Origin: Ensifer adhaerens
GTDB lineage: Bacteria; Pseudomonadota; Alphaproteobacteria; Rhizobiales; Rhizobiaceae
Assembly (NCBI RefSeq): GCF_002940685.1
Contig: NZ_PNFP01000003.1
Coordinates: 372,001 to 436,000, forward strand
DNA: 64,000 bases
Direction of reading: 5' to 3'
The notes under the pieces were generated by a model that did no database searches, was not told where the DNA came from, and saw only the letters and a list, made by a program, of their open reading frames with translations. Of this stretch, positions 17,615-26,620 are shown one piece after another. Position 1 is the first letter of the stretch, and every line of letters starts with the position of its first letter. The position numbers were made by a program, and so were the translations under genes.

Positions 17615-18058
17615 CTAGCCGGACGTCGTGTCGAGCCAGATCGTTACAGGACCGTCGTTCGCCAACTCCACACGCATGTCGGCGCCGAAGACGCCGTTCG
17701 CAACGGCAACGCCATGGGCCGAGACGTTGGCGGAGAAATTCTCATACAGGCGTTTGCCCTCCTCCGGCGGCGCAGCCGTAGAAAAGCCCGGTCGGTTTCC
17801 TTTCGTCTCAGCGGCCAATGTGAACTGGCTGACGATGAGCGCCGAGCCGCCGACATCGACCAGCGAACGGTTCATGCGATCTGCATCGTCCCTGAAGATG
17901 CGCAGGTTGACGATCTTGCGCGCCAGCCATTCGCTTTCCCTTTCTGTGTCGCCCTTCATCGCACAGACGAAGACCAACAAACCATTGCCGATCTCGCCCG
18001 TAACCGCATCGTCGACGCTCACGCGCGCAGATGAAACGCGCTGGATAAGTGCTCTCAT
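17615..18058 (-). CDS. dtd: D-aminoacyl-tRNA deacylase
   Basis: A 147-residue cytoplasmic enzyme that removes D-amino acids (and glycine mischarged on tRNA-Ala) from tRNA. Diagnostic motifs are [16 protein letters not shown] (about 78-93) and the cis-Pro motif GPVTIWLDT at the C-terminus. The length is that of bacterial DTD and the N-terminus [13 protein letters not shown] is canonical. It is a housekeeping gene between accessory loci, convergent with the LysR gene. Confidence 0.95.
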   Translation of the reverse strand: MRALIQRVSSARVSVDDAVTGEIGNGLLVFVCAMKGDTERESEWLARKIVNLRIFRDDADRMNRSLVDVGGSALIVSQFTLAAETKGNRPGFSTAAPPEEGKRLYENFSANVSAHGVAVANGVFGADMRVELANDGPVTIWLDTTSG

Positions 18059-18650
18059 GGCGCCGATTCTCCCTTTGGCTTCCCGCTCTTATCGGCTCCG
18101 AAGCGGCACAAGCAAGCTTTGTCCATAACCCTGCGCCAAAGCAGGACACACCCGAACGCCCCGCAGCTTCAGGCGTCGGTTCGTTCGGGACGTAGCGAGC
18201 TGGCACTTTGGAGCAGCTCATTCATTGTTGTTTGCGCCTCACGGCGCGAAACAGTGCAAGGCGGCTGTCGAGACAGAACTGGAACTACACGTCCTTGAGG
18301 CAGGGGGGATGATCCCGTTGATTCTCAAGAGAACCTTGAAGAACTGCGGCTCGAACTCCTGAGGGCCGATAAGTACCTTCACCCGTCTATCTAGTCGCAC
18401 CCGAACACAGCAGCGCCTGTCGACAGCAGCCAACGAGCATGTCAAATTCTCTCGCCCATGACGAAGCCAACTGCTCCGCCCTTGTGCGCAGGGGCTAAGC
18501 GCCGCTGCCCCACGGGCCGTGGTGGCTGTCGGCACCGTCGATACGGTCGAAGCCATGAGCGCCGAAGAAGTCGCGCTGCGCCAGAGTTCGCCTGCGGTTT
18601 GATCGGTCAAGTACTGGTGCGAAAAGGCTCAGCTCGCTCGAGCAAGGCGA
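18059..18650. other. 592-bp gap containing a gnd remnant
   Basis: No intact gene is supported. The segment 18059-18490 shows no recognisable protein or RNA. The right part carries a short minus-strand fragment resembling the C-terminus of 6-phosphogluconate dehydrogenase, listed separately. Confidence 0.5.
18495..18610 (-). pseudogene. C-terminal remnant of 6-phosphogluconate dehydrogenase
   Basis: In one minus-strand frame ending at the TAG at 18495-18497 the sequence reads AQRDFFGAHGFDRID and then SHHGPWGSGA. QRDFFGAH matches the conserved C-terminal motif of 6-phosphogluconate dehydrogenase (Gnd), and a His-containing tail ending near a Trp also fits. Only about 35 codons resemble the family and no start or upstream coding region is present, so this is a truncated relic. 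The identification rests on a short motif and is moderately secure. Confidence 0.5.
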
Positions 18651-20153
18651 TCACGACCGTGCAACCTCCCTGCCAAGCCGCAACACCTCAGCGATCAACA
18701 AGCTGAGGTCTTCCGCGCGCGTGCGATGGTTACAGATCGCCGCGCGCAAGCAGTGTCTCCCCCGGATCGTCGTGTCGGAGAGCGCTGCCACCCCGGTTTC
18801 CTGCAGGCGCAGCATGATCTCGAGATTGATCTCTTTCAGCCGCTCCTCGCTCAGACCTTCCGGCGCATAGCGGAAGCAGACGATGTTGATCTCGGGCTCG
18901 GTGATAAGCTCCAGCGGCGGATGCGCGCGCACAAGGTCGGCGAGGTAGGTGGCCTGTGCGATGTTCTGGTCGATCAGCCGACCGAACTTGGCAACGCCGT
19001 GTTCCATCAGCGCCATCCAGACCTTGAGCGCCGAAAAGCCGCGACTGGTCTGCAGATTGAATTCGTGAAGCCACGGACCGGAGGCGATGCCGCGCGGCAT
19101 GCCCTGCAGAAATTCCGGCGATACAGCGAAGGTCTCCCGATGCTTCGTCCGGTCGCGGACGAGCGCAAAACCGACCTCGAACGGGGCATGCAGCCATTTG
19201 TGCGGGTCGAGAGCGACGGAATCGGCCCGTTCGATACCCTTTACGCGCCAGGCGTTCTCAGGCGCGATCGCCAGCAACGCGCCGATACATCCGTCCACAT
19301 GGAACCAGAGATCCTCCTCGGCGGCGATCCCGGCCAGGCCGGTGAGATCGTCGACCGCGCCGGAATTGACCGTACCAGCCGTGCCGATGACACAGGCGGG
19401 TCTGAAGCCTAGCGCGCGATCCTCGGCGATTGCTGCGCGCAAAGCCGCAAGGTCGATCCGGTAGCGGCTATCGCTCGGGATCCGTCGCAGTGCCTTGTTG
19501 CCGAGGCCGAGCGTTTCGACCGCCTTGCGGTGGCAGGAATGAACCTGGTCTGAAGCGTAGAAACGCAAGGGCTGCTTGAGGGCTGCAACCCCCTCCTCGC
19601 GCAGATCGATCCCCGCCATGGCGTTTCGAGCGACCGTCAGCCCGATAAGATTCGCCACCGAACCGCCGCTGACCAGCGTACCGCTCGCCGTCTCGGGAAA
19701 GCCGATCATGTCGCGCAGCCAACCGACGACCTGCTGGTCGACGAGGGCTGCGGCATGGCGGCCGCCGCCAAGGTTGGAACCCTGGACCGCAGCAAGGAAA
19801 TCGCCGAGTGCGCCGGTGAAGTTGCCCGAGCCCATGTACCAAGACCAGAACCGCGGGTGGATGTTGCCCATCGGATAGGCGAGCACCGTGTCCTTGACCA
19901 GGCTGTATACGTCATCGATCGGCGTCGGTTTATCCGGGACCGGCGCACGAAACAGTGCCTCGGCCTCCTCCGGCAGCGGCCGCCAAACCGGACGCTGGCG
20001 CACCTGGCCGACGTGCTCGACGGCGTCGTCGACCACCCGGTGGGCGAGCGCCGCAATGGACGCCCAGTCCGGCGGGTCGAGGGTTTCGGCAGGGGCCAGA
20101 TTTTCCGGCCGCTTCACCGATCCTTCGCTCCAGTCCAGCGATTGCGCTTCCAT
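18651..20153 (-). CDS. Group II PLP-dependent amino acid decarboxylase
   Basis: A 500-residue enzyme of the aromatic-L-amino-acid / glutamate / cysteate-type decarboxylase fold. The PLP-binding lysine is in LDPHKWLHAPFE (about 310), the ring-stacking region appears near YASDQVHSCHRKA, and the pyridine-N aspartate in WFHVDGCIGA. These enzymes turn an amino acid into its amine. The start has a strong GGAGGGAGGA site. It lies 12 bp downstream of a cysteine-synthase-like gene on the same strand, which suggests that the synthase product could be the decarboxylase substrate. Which amino acid is used cannot be decided from the motifs. Confidence 0.87.
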   Translation of the reverse strand: MEAQSLDWSEGSVKRPENLAPAETLDPPDWASIAALAHRVVDDAVEHVGQVRQRPVWRPLPEEAEALFRAPVPDKPTPIDDVYSLVKDTVLAYPMGNIHPRFWSWYMGSGNFTGALGDFLAAVQGSNLGGGRHAAALVDQQVVGWLRDMIGFPETASGTLVSGGSVANLIGLTVARNAMAGIDLREEGVAALKQPLRFYASDQVHSCHRKAVETLGLGNKALRRIPSDSRYRIDLAALRAAIAEDRALGFRPACVIGTAGTVNSGAVDDLTGLAGIAAEEDLWFHVDGCIGALLAIAPENAWRVKGIERADSVALDPHKWLHAPFEVGFALVRDRTKHRETFAVSPEFLQGMPRGIASGPWLHEFNLQTSRGFSALKVWMALMEHGVAKFGRLIDQNIAQATYLADLVRAHPPLELITEPEINIVCFRYAPEGLSEERLKEINLEIMLRLQETGVAALSDTTIRGRHCLRAAICNHRTRAEDLSLLIAEVLRLGREVARS

Positions 20154-20165
20154 TGTTTCCTCCCT

Positions 20166-21254
20166 CTACTCGGCTGCGAGCTGGAAGCCGGGCGTGGAGC
20201 GCGACAGCTCCATCTCCTCGGCATCCATGTCCGCGGGGATCGTTTCGAACAGCGGCGTCGACAGGTAGCGCTCGCCGGTGTCAGGCAGCATGCAGAGGAT
20301 CACCGAGCCTGCTGGCGCGCGCTCCGCGATCTGGCGCGCAACGCCGAAGGTTGCGCCGCCCGAAACGCCCGTAAAGATGCCCTCCTTCTGGGCAAGCGCC
20401 TTTGCCCATTCCAGCGCCTTCGGACCGGCGATCGGGACGAGTTCGTGATAGTAGTGGCGATCGATCGCCTCCTGCAGGACATCCGGTATGAAGTCGGGTG
20501 TCCAGCCTTGGATCGGATGTGGCTCGAAGGCCGGGTGGCTTGCTGCCGGTGCACCGCCCGTGCCGCGCTGCTGCACATGGCTGCTGCCGAGCAACTGCGC
20601 GTTGGCGGGTTCGGCAAGCACGATCTTCGTCTCCGGCCGTTCGCGGCGCAGAACACGGGATACGCCGACGAGCGTTCCCCCTGTGCCGTAGCCGGTAACG
20701 AAATAGTCGAGGCGGGAGCCGGCAAAGTCGTTGACGATCTCCTGGCCGGTCGTCGCTTCATGGATCGCGGCGTTGGCCGTGGTCTCGAACTGCCGGGCGA
20801 GGAACCATCCGTTCTTCTCGGCGAGCTCGGCCGCCTTGCGATACATACCGAGACCCTTCTCCGCGCGCGGCGTCAACACGACCTTGGCGCCCAGCATGCG
20901 CATCAGTCGGCGACGCTCGACCGAAAAACTATCGGCCATCGTGACGACGAGCGGATAGCCCTTTTGCGCGCAGACCATCGCCAGTCCGATACCGGTGTTG
21001 CCACTGGTCGCCTCGACCACGGTCTGCCCAGGCTTCAGCTTGCCGCTGCGTTCGGCCTCCTCGATGATCGCAACCGCCAGCCGGTCCTTCACCGACGAAG
21101 CCGGGTTGAAGAACTCAGCCTTTACATAGATGGTTGCGTTCTCGACGCCGAGATTGTTGACGCGGATCGACGGCGTGTCGCCGATCGTCTCCAGCACGCT
21201 GTCAAAAAGCCGCCCGCGGCCGCTCGTGGTTCTCTGTCCTGAATTCGTGGGCAT
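20166..21254 (-). CDS. Cysteine-synthase-like PLP beta-replacement enzyme
   Basis: A 362-residue fold-type II PLP enzyme. The Schiff-base lysine is in NPASSVKDR, the substrate loop is TSGNTGIG, and a phosphate-binding GTGGT is present. It is longer than ordinary CysK (about 310) because of an insert around residues 240-275 with the segment EPHPIQGWTPDFIP and a C-terminal extension. The ATG at 21254 is preferred to an in-frame TTG at 21290. It is coupled with a PLP decarboxylase downstream and divergent from a BTAD-type regulator. Possible products include cysteine, cysteate or a diamino acid; the last two are speculative. Confidence 0.82.
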   Translation of the reverse strand: MPTNSGQRTTSGRGRLFDSVLETIGDTPSIRVNNLGVENATIYVKAEFFNPASSVKDRLAVAIIEEAERSGKLKPGQTVVEATSGNTGIGLAMVCAQKGYPLVVTMADSFSVERRRLMRMLGAKVVLTPRAEKGLGMYRKAAELAEKNGWFLARQFETTANAAIHEATTGQEIVNDFAGSRLDYFVTGYGTGGTLVGVSRVLRRERPETKIVLAEPANAQLLGSSHVQQRGTGGAPAASHPAFEPHPIQGWTPDFIPDVLQEAIDRHYYHELVPIAGPKALEWAKALAQKEGIFTGVSGGATFGVARQIAERAPAGSVILCMLPDTGERYLSTPLFETIPADMDAEEMELSRSTPGFQLAAE

Positions 21255-21333
21255 GGGTTCTCTCACTCTTCCGGATGCCAGGTTACGCAAGCGATGCTAA
21301 AGTGCGGGCGTGGGAGCCCGCGTGGGAGTGCGC

Positions 21334-23349
21334 ATGGAAACGGATGGCCCGGACGTGGATTTTTCGGCGCCGGAGCTGGAACTGCGGCTCCTCGGACCGA
21401 TGAAACTCTTGCGCCGTGGCGTGCTCGTGACCCTGCCGCCGTCGCGCAAGGTCCGCGCGCTGCTCGCCTATCTGGCGCTCACGCCCGGTCCGGTTTCCCG
21501 TGAGCGGCTCTGTAATCTGCTCTGGGACGGGCCGAGCGATCCGCGCGGAGAATTGCGCTGGAGCCTGAGTAAGCTGCGATCGCTCATCGACGCCGATGGC
21601 CGCAGGCGCGTGATCGCCGCGGGCGACGAGATTTCGCTCGACCTTGGCAACTGCGATGACGTCGACGTGCGGCGCCTCAAAGAGGCAAGGCGGCGCGGGA
21701 TCAACAACCTGGATCTGCCTACGTTGCGAACGATCGCTGAGCGATGCGGCGGCGACCTCCTTGAAGGCGTCGACATCGACAACTGTCCCGCCTTCGCACA
21801 CTGGCTGACGTCGCTCAGGAGCGAATTTCGTCTCTACGCGCTGGAGATTGCGGCAGAGATCGGCAGGAGAACACCTGTCGGTAGTGAGGACGGCTTACCG
21901 GCGGCCCGGCAATGGCTTGAGCGCGCGCCGCTCGACCCCGGAGCCAATATCCGTTTCCTTTCGGAACTGTTCCACCGGCGAATGACCGACGCCTGCGATC
22001 GGCATCTCCATACCGCGGCACGCCTCTTTGCCGATGAGGGCGAGGACTTTCAACCGGTCCGCGCGGCATGGGTGCATCTCCAGCGCCCGCCTCGGCAATC
22101 GGCCGTCACGATCAATTCGGAAGGCAGCGGACCGGTCGAGCCCGTTCAAATGGCGGCCTCACGCCGCGCCTCGATCGCCGTCATGCCGTTCCGCGATCTT
22201 TCCCCTGGCCTGGCGGGCCAGCACGATTTGGGCAGCGCGATCGCGCATGACGTCATCAGCAAACTCGCGCGCTTGCGCAGCCTTTTCGTCATTGCCCGTG
22301 GCTCTGTCTTTGCCATCGCGGACGAAGGGCTCGAACTGCAGGAGATTGGTCGCCGCCTTGGCATCGACTACATCGCGACCGGCTTCCTCGAGCGACACGA
22401 TCACGGAATAGGCGTGACGGTGGAGGTTGCCGAGGCGGTAACCGCCCATATCATCTGGACCGAGCGCTTCGAGGCCCGCTCTGCGGAGCGCTTCGCCCTC
22501 GTCGACGAGGTCGGCAACAGCATCGTCTCGTCCATCGCCGCCGAAATCGAGAACGAAGAACGCAACCGGGCGATCCTGAAACATCCAGACTCGCTCGATG
22601 CCTGGGAGGCCTATCACCGCGGGCTCTGGCACATGTTTCGCTTCACGGCCGAGGAAAACGCCCGCGCTGCCGAGTTCTTCCGCCAGTCGACCCGCCTCGA
22701 TCCGACCTTCTCGCGCGCCCATGCGGGGCTCTCCTTCACCCATTGGCAAAGAGCGTTCCAGCGCTGGGGCGACCGCGAAGCAGAGACCCGGGAGGCGCTC
22801 AGGGCCGCCGGGCAGAGCCTGCTGGTCGACGACCAAAACCCGGCTGCGCACTGGTCGATGGGGCGTGCCCTTTGGTTGACCGGCGATCACGACCAGGCAG
22901 TGCGCGAACTGGAGCACTCCGTCCATTTGAGCCCCAACTTCGCGCTTGGCCACTATGCACTCGCTTTCGTGCATTCGCAGTCCGGCGACCCTGCAGCGGC
23001 GATCGCCGCTTCCGATCATTCACGTCTCTTGAGCCCCTACGATCCCCTGCTCTTCGGCATGCTCGGCACTCGGGCGATCGCCCTCATCCGGCTCGGCGCC
23101 TTTGAGGAAGCGGCCAATTGGGCCGTCAAGGCGGCCGCCCGCCCGAATGCACATGTCCACATCCTGGCGATCGCCGCCCACTGCCTCGCACTCGCCGGAC
23201 GCCTCGGCGAGGCCCGCGGCTACGCCGCCCGCATTCGCCTCCAGAACCCGAACTACCGAACGGACAACTTCCTCGACACCTTCCACTTCACGCCCGACGT
23301 CATCGCCCGATATCGTGAGGCGGCGGCCTTGATCGGGCTTGCGACCTGA
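21334..23349 (+). CDS. BTAD/SARP-type regulator with TolB-like and TPR domains
   Basis: A 671-residue soluble protein. Residues about 10-100 form an OmpR-like winged helix as in SARP/CadC regulators (ELELRLLGPMKLLRRG, then a helix pair ending LRWSLSKLRSLID). A bacterial transcriptional activation-like stretch follows. Near residue 290 a TolB-like segment starts SIAVMPFRDLSPG, and the C-terminal third holds tetratricopeptide repeats. This architecture is seen in adenylate-cyclase-associated regulators of rhizobia, but no cyclase catalytic domain is present. The ATG at 21334 is chosen because GGGAG precedes it; an upstream GTG at 21310 is possible. It is divergent from the CysK-like/decarboxylase pair and is its likely regulator. 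Confidence 0.82.
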   Translation: METDGPDVDFSAPELELRLLGPMKLLRRGVLVTLPPSRKVRALLAYLALTPGPVSRERLCNLLWDGPSDPRGELRWSLSKLRSLIDADGRRRVIAAGDEISLDLGNCDDVDVRRLKEARRRGINNLDLPTLRTIAERCGGDLLEGVDIDNCPAFAHWLTSLRSEFRLYALEIAAEIGRRTPVGSEDGLPAARQWLERAPLDPGANIRFLSELFHRRMTDACDRHLHTAARLFADEGEDFQPVRAAWVHLQRPPRQSAVTINSEGSGPVEPVQMAASRRASIAVMPFRDLSPGLAGQHDLGSAIAHDVISKLARLRSLFVIARGSVFAIADEGLELQEIGRRLGIDYIATGFLERHDHGIGVTVEVAEAVTAHIIWTERFEARSAERFALVDEVGNSIVSSIAAEIENEERNRAILKHPDSLDAWEAYHRGLWHMFRFTAEENARAAEFFRQSTRLDPTFSRAHAGLSFTHWQRAFQRWGDREAETREALRAAGQSLLVDDQNPAAHWSMGRALWLTGDHDQAVRELEHSVHLSPNFALGHYALAFVHSQSGDPAAAIAASDHSRLLSPYDPLLFGMLGTRAIALIRLGAFEEAANWAVKAAARPNAHVHILAIAAHCLALAGRLGEARGYAARIRLQNPNYRTDNFLDTFHFTPDVIARYREAAALIGLAT

Positions 23350-23474
23350 GTGATCGGACAGAACGGGTTCGAAGAGCCAGGGGCGGCTATCGCCTGCCTG
23401 CGGATCCAGTATTGTTCGGCGGCCTCCAAGGTAGGATTCGGGCACCTGCAGAATGCCACTGGGGAACGGATTTG

Positions 23475-23918
23475 ATGTCGGATCATGATGCGTAAGAAAT
23501 CGACCTGCTGATCATTGCAAGCTTTCGACAGCTGACGGGCCGAAACCTTATCGACCCGGCGGCGAGTAGCAGATGGCTCTACGAGAGCGCGCCGTTCGCC
23601 GTCCTTGCGCACGATCGATCCGATGATCCTCGCTTCATTTACGCCAACAAAACCGCCCAGGATTGCTTCGAGTATAGCTGGGACGAAATGGTAGGGATGC
23701 CTTCGCGCCTTTCTGCGCAAGCCCCTGAGCGCGAAGAAAGGCAGCGCTTTCTGGAGAGCGTTTCTTCCCAGGGGTTCATCGACAACTATCGCGGCCTTCG
23801 CATCGCGAAATCCGGGCGCAGGTTCTGGATCGAGGAGGCGACCGTCTGGCAACTTGTGCGCCCCGGCGGCGAATGTTTCGGTCAGGCCGCCGTCTTTCAT
23901 AGGTGGAAAGACCTGTAA
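23475..23918 (+). pseudogene. MEKHLA-domain protein gene with an in-frame TAA at codon 7
   Basis: From the ATG at 23475 the frame reads MSDHDA, then a TAA at 23493-23495, then 140 open codons to the stop at 23918. The downstream part begins EIDLLIIASFRQLTG and continues through FIYANKTAQDCFEY, MVGMPSRLSAQAPE and YRGLRIAKSGRRFW, the full-length PAS-like MEKHLA domain. No ATG, GTG or TTG occurs between the TAA and the internal ATG at 23688, which would yield only the C-terminal 76 residues. So the gene is either nonsense-mutated or uses an unusual start. MEKHLA proteins are of unknown function. Confidence 0.72.
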
Positions 23919-24086
23919 CGCAGCACCTAATCTTCGCCACGGGACTGCGGCGCTCCTTCAAGGAAATCTACGTTTCCAGCCTCGGGGCGCCACTCTTGTG
24001 TGATTGCCGCTGGGTGGTTCATCGGCTCGCGGAATAAGCGTTAGACTCATCGTCCGTTCGGACTTTGCCCCTACCTTTGCCGACCA

Positions 24087-24968
24087 TCACAGAAGGCTGT
24101 AGCGCGCAAGGATTTCGGCGATCTGATCGTCCTGTTCCTTGTTCGGCAGCAGCGCCGGCTGACGGCTCGCGCCGACTGAAGCGTCCTGCAGAAAGAGGGC
24201 TCGCTTGACCATGGCAGGAGCAAAGCCCAGCGCATAGAGATCGGTTCGGAAGGCGGCAAAGGTCGCCTGTTGCTTCTCTGCCTCGGCAATGTCGCCGGCA
24301 TTGAAGGCCTTCAGGATGCGGGAAAGCACCTGCGGCATGGCATTGCCAAGGCCCGAAATGCAGCCGGCGGCTCCGTTCTCAAGCGCCCAGAGCACGAGAT
24401 GGTCAGGACCGGAATAGACTTCAAACCCCTCGACCTCCTTGGCAACCTTCAGATAGGCCTCGAGCGTTTCCTTTGCACCACCCGAATCCTTGATACCGGC
24501 GATATTGCCGTGGCCCGCGAGCGTGCGGGCGGTCTCCGGTTCAATGTGGTTCTGCGTGCGAGCCGGAATGTCGTAGAGGTAGACGGGCGTCTTCACGGCA
24601 TCGGCCACGATCGAGAAGTGGCGGATAAGACCATCCTGCGTGCAGGCGATGAAGAAGGGCGTGATCACGGCAATGCCGTCGACGCCGATGCGGTCGAATT
24701 CGCGCGCAAGCTTCAGCGTCTCGAAGGTCGCCGGCATGCCGGCATTGACGATCACCCTTACACGGCCGCCGACCTCGTCGACGACTTCTTCGGTGAGCCG
24801 GACCTTCTCCTCGAAAGTAAGCGCGGAAAAGTCACCATTGGTGCCGGCGCACATGATGTTGTTGCCGGCTTCCACCTGGCGACGGACCTGGGCGCGCGTG
24901 GCCTTGTAGTTGATCGTTTCGTCCTCGTTGAAGCAGGTCACGAGCGCGACATAGGCTTGTTTGGTCAT
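24087..24968 (-). CDS. DapA/NAL-family class I aldolase
   Basis: A 293-residue TIM-barrel aldolase of the dihydrodipicolinate synthase / N-acetylneuraminate lyase family. The Schiff-base lysine is in IAGIKDSGG (about 160), the proton-relay tyrosine in VYLYDIPARTQ (about 132) and the GTNGDFSALT loop near residue 45 matches the GTTGE region of the family. The substrate is probably a 2-keto acid. It is the last gene of a peptide-type ABC transporter operon, 32 bp after the ATPase, and faces a regulon of acid-sugar enzymes. The ATG at 24968 gives the normal N-terminus; an upstream in-frame start is less likely. Confidence 0.85.
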   Translation of the reverse strand: MTKQAYVALVTCFNEDETINYKATRAQVRRQVEAGNNIMCAGTNGDFSALTFEEKVRLTEEVVDEVGGRVRVIVNAGMPATFETLKLAREFDRIGVDGIAVITPFFIACTQDGLIRHFSIVADAVKTPVYLYDIPARTQNHIEPETARTLAGHGNIAGIKDSGGAKETLEAYLKVAKEVEGFEVYSGPDHLVLWALENGAAGCISGLGNAMPQVLSRILKAFNAGDIAEAEKQQATFAAFRTDLYALGFAPAMVKRALFLQDASVGASRQPALLPNKEQDDQIAEILARYSLL

Positions 24969-25000
24969 TCGATCGTCCTTTGAATGAATAATCTCGCGTC

Positions 25001-26620
25001 TCAAGAGGCGCGCTGGAGACGGGCGGCGCGGTGCTCGGCCTGAACGTCGGGATCGGGGTCGAGGCCGGCCGCAAGCAGCGCGCGCGTATAGTCTTGCCGC
25101 GGCGTCTCGAACACGTCGCGCACGGTACCGAGTTCGACGACATTGCCCTTCTGCATGACCATGACGTGGTCGGCGAAATCGCGAACCACCGGCAGGTCAT
25201 GGGCAATGAAAATAAACGCGATACTCATTTCCTTGCGCAGCTTGTCGAGCAGGGCGATCACCTGAGCCTGCACCGAGACGTCAAGCGCCGAAACGGCCTC
25301 GTCGCAGATGATCAGTTGCGGTTCGAGTGCGAGTGCGCGGGCAATCGCAATGCGCTGGCGCTGGCCGCCAGAGAACTGGTGCGGGTAGCGGCCCATGTGT
25401 TCCGGGCCAAGCCCCACCTGCATCAATAGTTCGGCCACGCGCTCGCGCCACCGCGCCTTCGGCAAGATATCCGGATGGATGACCCAGGCCTCGGAGATCA
25501 GCTGATAGACCGTCATACGCGGATTGAGCGATTGCGTCGGATCCTGGAACACCATCTGCAGGTCCCGGCGCAGCTTGTAGAGTTCGGCCGGAGACATGGT
25601 GAAGAGATCGCGGCCCTTCCACAGGGCTTTGCCGCTGTCCGGTTCGTCGAGACGCAGCAGGATGCGCGCAAGCGTCGATTTGCCGGAGCCGCTCTCGCCG
25701 ACGACCGCCATCGTCTCGCCGGGCATGAGGTCAAAGGAAATGCCCTTCAGCGCCTCGAAGGAACCATAGCGCTTGCGCACGTCGTGGACCGACAGAACGG
25801 GCTCGACCCGGGCGGCTGGCGCGTGCATGTCACCCTTGCCGGGGGCTGCCGCAATCAGCTTTTTCGTGTAGGGATGCTGCGGATTCTTGTAGACCTCACG
25901 CACGGTACCGGTCTCGACCAGCACGCCCTTTTCCATCACCACGACGCGGTCGGCGACTTCCGCGACAACACCTAGATCATGGGTGATGATCAAGATCGCC
26001 ATCCCGGTCTCTTGCTGCAACTCCTCGAGGAGCGCCAGCACCTCGGCCTGAACAGTGACATCGAGCGCCGTCGTCGGCTCATCGGCGATCAGCAGATCCG
26101 GGCGAAGCGCAAGTGCCATGGCAATCATCACGCGCTGTCGCTGGCCGCCGGAAAACTCGTGCGGATACTTGCCGAGCGAGCGCTCGGGCTCGGGAATGCC
26201 GACCCGTGTCAAAAGGCGCAGCGCTTCCGAGGCAGCCTTGGCGGCGGCGGTTCCGTGGGTTGTGAGCGCCTCGCGGATCTGCCAGCCGACGGTATAGACC
26301 GGGTTGAGGTGGCTGAGCGGATCCTGAAAGATCATCGCGACCCGGCGTCCGTTCACCTGGCGCCGCTCATGCGCCGGCATCGTCAGCAGGTCGACACCGT
26401 CGAGCAGGATTTCTCCCGAACTGATCCGGCCGGGTGGCATATCGATCAGGTTCATGATCGCCGACGAGGAGACCGATTTTCCGGACCCGCTTTCGCCGAG
26501 GATCGCCAGCGTCTCGCCGCGGTCGAGGTGATAGGAGATGTTGCGGACCGCCTTGACCACGCCGACGGCGGTGTGGAACTCGACCGAGAGGTTGCGGACT
26601 TCCAGCAGATGGTCAGCCAT
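25001..26620 (-). CDS. Peptide/opine-type ABC transporter, fused double ATPase
   Basis: A 539-residue protein combining DppD- and DppF-like ATPases. Each half has Walker A (GESGSGKS), signature (FSGGQRQR) and Walker B (LIADEPT; LIICDEAVS), joined near residue 260. The C-terminal oligopeptide-type motif HPYTKKLIAAAP ends the first half. Such fusions are common in rhizobial transporters of the peptide/nickel family that often carry sugars, opines or oligosaccharides. It overlaps the upstream permease gene by 8 bp. Confidence 0.92.
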   Translation of the reverse strand: MADHLLEVRNLSVEFHTAVGVVKAVRNISYHLDRGETLAILGESGSGKSVSSSAIMNLIDMPPGRISSGEILLDGVDLLTMPAHERRQVNGRRVAMIFQDPLSHLNPVYTVGWQIREALTTHGTAAAKAASEALRLLTRVGIPEPERSLGKYPHEFSGGQRQRVMIAMALALRPDLLIADEPTTALDVTVQAEVLALLEELQQETGMAILIITHDLGVVAEVADRVVVMEKGVLVETGTVREVYKNPQHPYTKKLIAAAPGKGDMHAPAARVEPVLSVHDVRKRYGSFEALKGISFDLMPGETMAVVGESGSGKSTLARILLRLDEPDSGKALWKGRDLFTMSPAELYKLRRDLQMVFQDPTQSLNPRMTVYQLISEAWVIHPDILPKARWRERVAELLMQVGLGPEHMGRYPHQFSGGQRQRIAIARALALEPQLIICDEAVSALDVSVQAQVIALLDKLRKEMSIAFIFIAHDLPVVRDFADHVMVMQKGNVVELGTVRDVFETPRQDYTRALLAAGLDPDPDVQAEHRAARLQRAS

